A stretch of DNA of 64,000 bases, taken from assembly GCA_017538965.1 (NCBI GenBank), contig JAFYHU010000062.1, positions 38,472-102,471 on the forward strand, written 5' to 3'. The notes beneath the pieces are model-generated. The model searched no databases. It was not told where the DNA came from and saw nothing but the letters and a program-made list of their open reading frames with translations. The position numbers and the translations under genes were made by a program. Shown piece after piece: positions 1 to 6,769 of this stretch; the first letter of the stretch is position 1; every line of letters begins with the position of its first letter. The stretch comes from Oscillospiraceae bacterium (lineage in GTDB: Bacteria > Bacillota > Clostridia > Oscillospirales > Oscillospiraceae).

Positions 1-348
1 ACGATCAACGACCAGAACGGGCACGACAAGGGCAACGTCTATCTCCAGGCGGCGAGCCGCCTGATCTGCCGCATCTTCCAGCACAGCCCCGTTTTCCGTG
101 TCGGCGGAGACGAGTTCATGGTCGTGCTGCGTAACGAAGATCTGGAGAACCGGGAAGAGTTGGTCAGGCAGTTTGAAAGCACCCGGGAAGAGATCTGCGC
201 GAAGGCGGAGAACAAGTGGGAAGAAGTGCATGTCTCGCTGGGAATTGCGGTGTATGATCCGGAGGTCGACAGTTCCGCCAACGACACGGTACGGCGCGCG
301 GACAAGATCATGTACGAGAACAAACGCTCGGGGAGAAACACCATCTGA
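1..348 (+). CDS. Diguanylate cyclase, C-terminal part of GGDEF domain (5' truncated by window)
   Basis: The frame is open from base 1 and reads in from outside the window, so only the last 115 residues are visible. They contain an intact GGDEF signature (VGGDEFMVVLR, about residues 36-46 of the visible part) and the usual GGDEF-domain ending (SLGIAVYD, then RADKIMYENKRSGRN). This family condenses two GTP into cyclic di-GMP. The canonical GGDEF residues suggest an active cyclase, unlike the two EAL proteins further along. The N-terminal sensor and any RxxD inhibitory site are off the edge, so the input signal is unknown. The gene converges on the leftward gene that ends at 411. Confidence 0.93.
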   Translation, partial: TINDQNGHDKGNVYLQAASRLICRIFQHSPVFRVGGDEFMVVLRNEDLENREELVRQFESTREEICAKAENKWEEVHVSLGIAVYDPEVDSSANDTVRRADKIMYENKRSGRNTI

Positions 349-410
349 GCAGACAGAGTATAAACGGACAGCCGGCTCCTTTCGGAGCCGGCTGCCTGTT
401 TGTGTGCGGG

Positions 411-2114
411 TTAACTGTTGATGGGGACGCCGCCGTAGATGTCGACGGAATTGTCGCCGCCCTGGTAGGTCACGCCGCCGATGAAGGGACCCGGGTCATC
501 ATCGTCGTCATCGTTGTCGGGAATGATCAGGCCCTGGTTGCCGTAGATATCTACGCGGTAGATATTGTCGCTGCTGGGATAGTTGTGGTAATAGACCACC
601 GCGGAGCAGCCGTCGTAGAACTGGCCTTCCACGTTGCAGATTCCGGCATCGACATAGACCTGGCTGCCGTCGTCCAGATTGATGGCATAGCCGCCGCCGG
701 CATTATAGGCAAGACCATTCTCGCTGCCGTCGGTGAGGAGACCCTGATTGCCCCACATATCCACGCGGTAGATGTTGTCGCTGGTGGGAGAGTCGGTGTA
801 ATAGACCATCGCGGAGCAGCCGTCGTAGAACTGGCCTTCAATGTTGCAGATTCCGGCATCGACATAGACGTTGCCGCCGTTCTGCAGATAGATAGAATAG
901 CCGCCGCCGGCATTATAGGCGGAACCGCTCATGGTTCCGTAGTACGGCGTGGGAGGAACCGGGGGTACAGGAGGCGTAGGAGTATCCTGAACGTACATGT
1001 AAGCGGTGCTGGTGCGGGCGGTCTGACCCTGGAAATAGAAGGTGCAGTAAGCGCCCCAGCCGTTCATCCAGGACTCCAGCTTGCAGACGGTGATGGTCGT
1101 GCTGTACTCGCCGGTGACATAGGCATTGGAGCCGGAAACGAAGTTCGCGGGCGAATATTCGCCGCCGTTCGGGGAGACGAAGGTCCAGTTCAGGGACTCG
1201 TAGGCGTTGGCGCAGGCGACGAAGATGGCGTTTTCGCCAACTTTCCGGTTCTCATTGGTCGGGTTCTTCGTGATCAGGAGATAGGTCGGCTTGGGCTGGG
1301 GCTGGGGAGTGGGCACAGGGGTCGGAGCCGGAGTCGGGTTTGTTCCGGTACCGCCCAGGGCGACCGGCTTCGGGACCGGGAAGACCTCGGTCGGCTCTCT
1401 GGTGCCGAGGAAGACCTCATAGCTCTCGGTCAGATGGTTCAGGTCCGTCACCTTGTCGGCGGTCAGCCACTCGAAGGCCGTGTTGCTTCTGTCGGCGCCG
1501 GCAAAGGCGTCATTGCCCGCGGCGTTGTACTGGTCGGCCGAAATGGAAAGACCTTTCATATCCGTGTGCGTGACGTTCTTCTGACCGTTCTGGATCACGG
1601 TGTGCTCAAGGGCATAGGGGTCATAGCCCAGGATGCCGTTTTTCAGGTTGACGGCGGTTTTGATGGTGTAGACTTCGGTGTCGGACATGACAATGTTGTC
1701 ATAGACCATGTAGTACCAGGTGTCGGTGTCCTTGACATGATAGGTGTCGACCGTGTCGGTCATGATGTCGGGGAAGGACTCCTCGTCATTCTTGTCCAGG
1801 CGGACCTCATTCAGGGCCGTGCCGTCCTGGCTGACCGTCCAGATTTTCAGGTTGGTCGAACGATCCGTCGGATGCAGCGAGGCCGCAAGGAATTCCAGGC
1901 AGCCGTCGTGATCCAGGTCCGTGACGCAGTAGTACCAGGGGTTCACGGTGTTTTTCTGCATCAGCGTGCTGTCAACCTGGGAAGAGATCAGCTTCAGCTG
2001 ATCCTTGGGACTCAGGGCCGGGCCGTCGGCGGAGGCCGACACGCCGGCACTGAGCGCCAGCGAGAACAGCATGGCCAGCGTCAGCAGGATGCTCAGATAG
2101 CTTTTTCTTTTCAT
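411..2114 (-). CDS. Secreted protein with two C-terminal ~65-residue repeats
   Basis: The 567-residue product starts with a clear Sec signal peptide (KRKSYLSILLTLAMLFSLALSAGVSASA). The middle (about residues 30-240) resembles an exported lipoprotein-like domain of unknown family. A Pro/Thr spacer with PTPAPTPVPTPQPQPKP follows, then an Ig-like-looking segment, then two tandem repeats (about residues 395-460 and 462-530). Each repeat has AYNAGGGY, VYVDAGICN, EGQFYDGCSA and SDNIYRVD in the same order, with two cysteines that may pair. A run of six or more Asp residues follows near the C-terminus. No sortase motif or TM anchor is seen, so it is probably released or held non-covalently. A GAGAGGAG ribosome site sits just upstream of the ATG. 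Function unknown. Confidence 0.8.
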   Translation of the reverse strand: MKRKSYLSILLTLAMLFSLALSAGVSASADGPALSPKDQLKLISSQVDSTLMQKNTVNPWYYCVTDLDHDGCLEFLAASLHPTDRSTNLKIWTVSQDGTALNEVRLDKNDEESFPDIMTDTVDTYHVKDTDTWYYMVYDNIVMSDTEVYTIKTAVNLKNGILGYDPYALEHTVIQNGQKNVTHTDMKGLSISADQYNAAGNDAFAGADRSNTAFEWLTADKVTDLNHLTESYEVFLGTREPTEVFPVPKPVALGGTGTNPTPAPTPVPTPQPQPKPTYLLITKNPTNENRKVGENAIFVACANAYESLNWTFVSPNGGEYSPANFVSGSNAYVTGEYSTTITVCKLESWMNGWGAYCTFYFQGQTARTSTAYMYVQDTPTPPVPPVPPTPYYGTMSGSAYNAGGGYSIYLQNGGNVYVDAGICNIEGQFYDGCSAMVYYTDSPTSDNIYRVDMWGNQGLLTDGSENGLAYNAGGGYAINLDDGSQVYVDAGICNVEGQFYDGCSAVVYYHNYPSSDNIYRVDIYGNQGLIIPDNDDDDDDPGPFIGGVTYQGGDNSVDIYGGVPINS

Positions 2115-2158
2115 TGTTTTCTCCTCTCTCGTATATGTTTTTTAAGGATTTCCGTTTC

Positions 2159-2758
2159 TTATTCCCGGAACGCTTCGGCGCTGCGGGCGGCTTCACAGAT
2201 CAGCTTCACGCAGGCGTCATAGCCCAGAATGCCGGTGTCCAGGCAGAGATGATAGTTTTTGCTGTCGCCCCACTTTTTCCCGGTGAACGACTCGTAATAG
2301 GCACGACGGGCTGCGTCGGTCTTATGCATCTTCTTCTGAATCTCGGTGGGATTGTCGCTGCCGATCAGGCTGCCGACCCGCACCGCGCGGTGAATCTCGC
2401 TGGCATAGAGGAAGATGTTCAGAGAAAGGAGGCCTGCCTTTTCCAGAATGTCGTCGGCGGAACGGCCGAGAATGACGCAGGGGCCTTTCAGGGCAAACTC
2501 GACGATGCTGCGCTGCTCAATCGAGCGGATCGAATTCTGATGATCGACATAGGCGGCGGGCGAGATCATGCGCAGGAACATCTCCGTACGGGAGATTTCC
2601 TCTTCCACCTGCCGGATTTCTTCCATCTCCATGCCGCTTTCCCTGACGGCGGCCCGGATGATATCCTTATCGTAAAATTCGAAGCCGAGCTCTTCGGCGA
2701 CGCGTTTGCCGATGGTATGTCCGCCCGCGCCGTATTCTCTGCTGATGGTAATAATCAT
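2159..2758 (-). CDS. Cytidylate kinase-like family protein
   Basis: This 199-residue protein begins MIITISREYGAGGHTIGKRVAEELGFEFYDKDII, the pattern of the cytidylate-kinase-like family (Pfam Cytidylate_kin2). The GAGGHTIGK loop stands in for a P-loop and there is a typical central RSADDIL segment. Members look like nucleoside monophosphate kinases, but their real substrate is mostly unproven, so the Cmk role is not assumed. The start overlaps the stop of the upstream gene as ATGA (2755-2758), implying translational coupling. It is the third gene of a leftward group, behind a zinc-ribbon membrane protein and a small Cys/His protein. Confidence 0.85.
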   Translation of the reverse strand: MIITISREYGAGGHTIGKRVAEELGFEFYDKDIIRAAVRESGMEMEEIRQVEEEISRTEMFLRMISPAAYVDHQNSIRSIEQRSIVEFALKGPCVILGRSADDILEKAGLLSLNIFLYASEIHRAVRVGSLIGSDNPTEIQKKMHKTDAARRAYYESFTGKKWGDSKNYHLCLDTGILGYDACVKLICEAARSAEAFRE

Positions 2759-2964
2759 GGCTTAGATCCTCCTGCTGTTCCAATATTCGGAATCTGCGGG
2801 TGATATTTGGCGTTGTGCTCTTTCTTCGCCCGGTCGAGGGAATAGATCATGTTCAGATGAATCGTCTTTCCGCAGTACTCACAGTAGAAAGCCGAGACGA
2901 ATTTTTCCCTTTTGCCTGCGCCGCCGATGGTCCGGTTCAGGTCTTCCGCGTGAACGGATTCCAC
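2755..2964 (-). CDS. Small Cys/His protein, possible zinc finger
   Basis: The 69-residue product has a CEYCGKTIH motif (CxxC) followed by a His near residue 50 and another at residue 54 (KEHNAKYHP). Together these resemble a C2H2-like or single zinc-binding knuckle. Both neighbours are immediate: 16 bp separate it from the upstream gene ending at 2981, and its stop overlaps the next start by ATGA. That spacing supports a real gene despite its size. I do not recognise the family, and the role is unknown. Confidence 0.65.
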   Translation of the reverse strand: MESVHAEDLNRTIGGAGKREKFVSAFYCEYCGKTIHLNMIYSLDRAKKEHNAKYHPQIPNIGTAGGSKP

Positions 2965-2980
2965 AGGTCATTCCTCCTCT

Positions 2981-4159
2981 TTATGCAATGTACCAGAGAC
3001 GGGAAACGTCATAGCCCGAAGGCAGGGCGACCCAGTTGCCCTGGGTGGCCTCGATGAACCAGCCGTCGTCGTAATGTTCCATCCAGCCGTAATCGCCGTA
3101 GTCGGAAGAGATTCCCTCGTACCAGTACTGCCAGATGCGGGCATCGTTATTGTAGCCGAGATAACAGTCGCTCGCGGCGTCGTAATAACAGTCATAGTCG
3201 TTGTACCACTGCAGAACCTTGTCGCCGCTTTTGGCGCCGGAAGGCGCATAGGTGTAGACGTTTCCGCCGGCGCTGTTGAGATAGAGCGTGTCGCCGAGAA
3301 GCACGGGGGCCGAAGCGTTGGTGCCGGAGGACTCGGTGATCGTGAGCGGCTCGACCGTACCGGTCTGATGCTGGGGTTTCTGCGAAGGGCCGGATCCGAT
3401 GCTTCGGAACAGAATGATCGCCGCGAGCGCGCCGACGACCCAGGGCCAGGTCTTTTTCTTCTTTTTCGTGGCCTGGTTCCCGTTCCGGAACGCGTGTTCC
3501 AGAGATTCGGCCGAGTTGTAAACATGGGTGTTTTCGGCCTGCTGATTCAGAACATCGTCCAGCTCCGAGCGGATTTCCATGGTGCCGCCGCAGTGGGGGC
3601 ATTCCAGGTTCTTCATGGCCTCGTCGCCGGCGTCCAGATTCAGAATCGTCTCACGGTCGCAGTAGGGGCAGTGGCAGACGACGTTTTCGTAGCGGCCGTT
3701 TTTCTCAAAGGCGACATTTTCGTAGTACTGCCCGTTTTCGTCGTAATAGCCTTTCTCATAGCTGGTGCCGGTCGATTCGTCCACCCAGGATTCGGGATAG
3801 TAGACATAGTCATGCCGGCGTCCGTAATAATAGGTCGGGCGTCTGGTACCGGCGATGAGAAAACCGAGAGGCTGGTTGATGCGCGGCCGATGTTGGATCG
3901 GCTGCGGGGCCGGAGCGGGCATCGGGCGGGAAGCCCGGAAAGACGGCGTTGTGCTGCGGCTGGTGGTCGAGCGCTTCGAAGGGCCGCGGGAAGAAGAGGA
4001 GGACATCCAGCCTGAACCCGAACTCGAAGAGCGGGAAGAGGAGGAACGGCTGCTCGAGGAGGAACGCGAAGACGAGGAACGGAAAGAGGACGAGGAATGC
4101 GAACTCGACGACCGCGAACTCGAGGAGCGGGAAGAGGAAGAACGGGATGACGGGGGCAT
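2981..4159 (-). CDS. Ser/Arg-rich, zinc-ribbon, single-TM protein
   Basis: The 392-residue product has an extreme N-terminus: about 50 residues made almost wholly of Ser runs spaced by Arg (RSSSSRSSSS repeats), then a basic, Pro-rich stretch. In the middle is a zinc ribbon (CHCPYCDRE near residues 158-166 and CPHCGG near residue 185). After a Lys-rich stretch comes one TM helix (WPWVVGALAAIILF, about residues 238-251). The C-terminal ~140 residues, probably on the other side of the membrane, are rich in Tyr, Trp and Asp. The Ser/Arg tract lies in highly repetitive DNA (about 4000-4155). AAAGGGTGA is the likely ribosome site for the ATG at 4159. First gene of the leftward group; function unknown. 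Confidence 0.72.
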   Translation of the reverse strand: MPPSSRSSSSRSSSSRSSSSHSSSSFRSSSSRSSSSSRSSSSRSSSSGSGWMSSSSSRGPSKRSTTSRSTTPSFRASRPMPAPAPQPIQHRPRINQPLGFLIAGTRRPTYYYGRRHDYVYYPESWVDESTGTSYEKGYYDENGQYYENVAFEKNGRYENVVCHCPYCDRETILNLDAGDEAMKNLECPHCGGTMEIRSELDDVLNQQAENTHVYNSAESLEHAFRNGNQATKKKKKTWPWVVGALAAIILFRSIGSGPSQKPQHQTGTVEPLTITESSGTNASAPVLLGDTLYLNSAGGNVYTYAPSGAKSGDKVLQWYNDYDCYYDAASDCYLGYNNDARIWQYWYEGISSDYGDYGWMEHYDDGWFIEATQGNWVALPSGYDVSRLWYIA

Positions 4160-4246
4160 GGAATCACCCTTTCGTTGGAGAACAGTTTTCTACTTTATAT
4201 TTTATGCGGTTTTGGAGGAAAAGTAAAGAAAATTCTATGGGAGAGT

Positions 4247-4272
4247 GAAACGAGGAACCGTCCCCTGTTTCA
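4247..4272. repeat. 26-bp dispersed REP-like hairpin, copy 1
   Basis: The core reads GAGGAACCGTCCCC, flanked by GAAAC on the left and GTTTC on the right, giving an imperfect hairpin. An identical 26-base copy is at 45961-45986. This copy's last three bases supply the stop codon of the leftward TraX gene, so the element lies directly against that gene's 3' end. Elements with this GGGACGGTTCC core are, from memory, scattered in many draft genomes of anaerobes and may be REP-type sequences mobilised by Y1-type transposases. No such transposase is in the window. Confidence 0.75.
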
Positions 4273-4974
4273 TTTGAGAAGCCAGAGGAGGAAGAGGTGG
4301 GCAGGGTAGAAGAGATAAAAAAGCCATTTGAGGGGGCGGCCGGGTTCACCGTTGTACAGGGAGAGGAAGGGGAGAAAGAGAAACATGCCGAGCTGCCAGA
4401 TCTCGCCGTACCAGGGCAGGCCGATTCTGAGAAAATGCAGGCAGGGGGCGGCGACCATGATCAAGCTGATCAGCGCGTAGAAGCGGCGCTGCAGGGGGCG
4501 GTTATCGGCATTGCGGAAGAAAAACCAGGCCAGCAGCGGGCCGACCAGGCCCCAGTCAAAGCGGATAGTCAGGAGAATCAGGGCGAAAACGACCGCGAAA
4601 TTCAGACCGCGGTTTTCGATTTTCTCGCTCGCGCTCAGGACCAGGAAAGAGACAAAGAGGGTCAGAATGACGTTGTAATCCGGGTAGAGGAGACTGTGGC
4701 CGCGGACGAGGGCATAGGGGATCTGGGAGATCAGACCGAAAAGCAGCAGGCGCAGGCCGTATCTTTCCCGGGAGGAGGTACGCCGAAAGCCCTCGGAGAG
4801 GAAAAAGAACATGGTTGGCCCGGTCAGGCGGCCGAAGAAACGCATCAGAGCAAAGAGACCGAAGAGATCCGGCCGGCGGCCCGGGGAAAGCAGGAACAGG
4901 GCGACATGATCGACGGCCATGGCGAAAATGGCGATCAGCTTCATTTCTGTTCGGTTCAGGCCCCGTGCTTCCAT
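4270..4974 (-). CDS. TraX family membrane protein
   Basis: The 234 residues match the TraX family. The N-terminus has LNRTEMKLIAIFAMAVDHVALF, then RFFGRLTGPTMFFFLSEGFRRTSSRERYGLRLLLFGLISQIPYAL, followed by several more hydrophobic helices, for about six to seven TM segments. TraX was first described as the F-pilin N-acetylation factor. Chromosomal copies in Firmicutes have no pilus and probably act as membrane acyltransferases or are of unknown role. It stands alone, divergent from the lipoprotein at 5092. Its stop codon lies inside the REP-like repeat at 4247-4272. Confidence 0.88.
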   Translation of the reverse strand: MEARGLNRTEMKLIAIFAMAVDHVALFLLSPGRRPDLFGLFALMRFFGRLTGPTMFFFLSEGFRRTSSRERYGLRLLLFGLISQIPYALVRGHSLLYPDYNVILTLFVSFLVLSASEKIENRGLNFAVVFALILLTIRFDWGLVGPLLAWFFFRNADNRPLQRRFYALISLIMVAAPCLHFLRIGLPWYGEIWQLGMFLFLPFLSLYNGEPGRPLKWLFYLFYPAHLFLLWLLK

Positions 4975-5009
4975 GCGGCATCTCCATTTGTAAAAACTGT
5001 GCGGAACGG

Positions 5010-5038
5010 TTGACGAATTTCCGGTTTTAAGGTATAGT
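5010..5038 (+). promoter_or_regulatory. Sigma-70-type promoter for the 5092-11779 operon
   Basis: TTGACG (5010-5015) and TATAGT (5033-5038) are separated by 17 bases. The start of transcription would be near 5045, giving a leader of about 47 bases before the GTG at 5092. Confidence 0.75.
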
Positions 5039-5091
5039 TATCATAGCGTAATTATACACAGATTTCAAGCTGCAAGGACGGAAGAACCGCT

Positions 5092-6750
5092 GTGAAAACA
5101 AGGCTGCAGGCAAAAAGGATCGCGTGTCTGGCGCTGGCGCTGGTGCTGGCGGCAGGCGGGCTTTCCGCGTGCGCTTACGGCGGAACGGCCGAACTCGGGG
5201 CCGGATTTGCGGCGGATGAGGACGAGAACACGCAGCGCATCCTGGTTACGGTGGACGACGAACCGGACACGGTGGACTTCCAGTGCACGACGATTCACTA
5301 TACCGTGGCGCTGAACGTGTTTGACCGTCTGGTCGAATCAAAGACAGGAGAGGACGGCACGGTGACCATCGTCCCGTCGCTGGCGGAGTCATGGGAGGTT
5401 TCCGACGACGGCCTGACCTACACCTTCCATCTGCGTGAAGGCGTCAAATTCAGCAACGGCGAGGATCTGACGGCTTCGGACGTCTATTATACCTTCAAGC
5501 GGCTGCTGACCTATCAGGCAGCCTGCAACCGGGACATCGCGGAAGACATTCTGGGAGCCAAAGCCCTGGAAAACCACGAAACCGACCGCCTGGAGGGATT
5601 TCAGGTTCTGAACGACCGGGACTTTACGATCACGCTCGAAAAACCCTCCGCTGTCTTCCTGCCCCGCCTTTCCATGCCGGGCGCGTCGATTCTCGATGAA
5701 ACAACCACGATGAAAGCAGGCGTGCGCTTCGGCGAGTCGGCCTATCACACGGTCGGCACCGGACCCTTTGTCTTCTACAGCTGGCTGCCGGAGCAGGGCA
5801 TTATCCTGATGGCCAATCCCGACCACTGGGCGGGGCCGCCGGAATATGACGGGGTGGAGCTGCGCTTTGTCACCGATCCCGTCGCCGAGCGGATGCTGTT
5901 CGAGAACGGGGAACTCGACATTCTGGATCTGGACAATCTGAACGATGCCGCCGAGTATTTCATCCACGGCGACATCTACCGGGACAAGCTCGTCACGGTG
6001 CGGCAGATCGGCATATCGTACATCGCGCTGAACGAGGCGGTAAAGCCGCTGAACAACCTGAAGGTCCGCAAGGCGCTGCAGCTCTCCCTGAACCGCCAGA
6101 TGCTGCTGGATGCCGTGTACAGCGGACGCGGCGATCTGGAAAACGGTATTTTCCCGAGGGGCCTGATCGGCTATAACCCCGACCTGGAGGAGATTCCCTA
6201 CGATCCGGAAGCGGCGAAGGAGCTGCTCAGAGAAGCCGGATACGGAGACGGCTTTGATCTGACCTTCAGCGTGAAGTCGTCCTCGACGCCGCTTGAGCGC
6301 GAGATGGTCGAGATGGCCGCTTCCATGTGGAGAAAAATCGGCGTACGCGCGGAGGTTGACGTTCTGGACGAAAAAACCTTCCTGGAGCGCCGCAAGGCCG
6401 GCAGACTCGCCTGCTACACGGCGACCTGGTCCGCGGACTATGACGACCCGGACAACTTTATCCATACCTTCTTCGGGAGCGCGGAGAACACACGCTTCCG
6501 CAGTCTGAACTATCAGAATGAAGCGATTATGCAGCGCGTGCGCGACGCACGCAGCATCCCGGACGAAGAAGCCCGGATGCAGGAATACCAGAAACTGGAA
6601 AAACGGATCGTGCAGGACGACGCAGCGTGGATCCCGCTGTACTCGCGGCAGCATTTCTATGTGGTCGGCGACCGGGTGAAGAAATTCTGCGTGTCCTGGA
6701 ACGGCTGGTATACGACCAGCTTCCGCGATATGATCATGAAGGAAAACTGA
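5092..6750 (+). CDS. Oligopeptide/dipeptide-type substrate-binding lipoprotein (SBP_bac_5)
   Basis: The 552-residue protein starts at a GTG and has a lipoprotein signal peptide with lipobox LSAC (Cys about residue 24). The rest is a family 5 extracellular solute-binding protein: [80 protein letters not shown] and the [15 protein letters not shown] region are all typical. Such proteins bind peptides, nickel chelates or other small solutes outside the membrane. No permease or ATPase lies nearby. The next gene, only 19 bases on, is a membrane-bound EAL phosphodiesterase with an extracellular dCache domain. The protein may therefore feed a receptor rather than a transporter (inference). Confidence 0.9.
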   Translation: MKTRLQAKRIACLALALVLAAGGLSACAYGGTAELGAGFAADEDENTQRILVTVDDEPDTVDFQCTTIHYTVALNVFDRLVESKTGEDGTVTIVPSLAESWEVSDDGLTYTFHLREGVKFSNGEDLTASDVYYTFKRLLTYQAACNRDIAEDILGAKALENHETDRLEGFQVLNDRDFTITLEKPSAVFLPRLSMPGASILDETTTMKAGVRFGESAYHTVGTGPFVFYSWLPEQGIILMANPDHWAGPPEYDGVELRFVTDPVAERMLFENGELDILDLDNLNDAAEYFIHGDIYRDKLVTVRQIGISYIALNEAVKPLNNLKVRKALQLSLNRQMLLDAVYSGRGDLENGIFPRGLIGYNPDLEEIPYDPEAAKELLREAGYGDGFDLTFSVKSSSTPLEREMVEMAASMWRKIGVRAEVDVLDEKTFLERRKAGRLACYTATWSADYDDPDNFIHTFFGSAENTRFRSLNYQNEAIMQRVRDARSIPDEEARMQEYQKLEKRIVQDDAAWIPLYSRQHFYVVGDRVKKFCVSWNGWYTTSFRDMIMKEN

Positions 6751-6769
6751 GGACGCGAGAGGAGACAGG

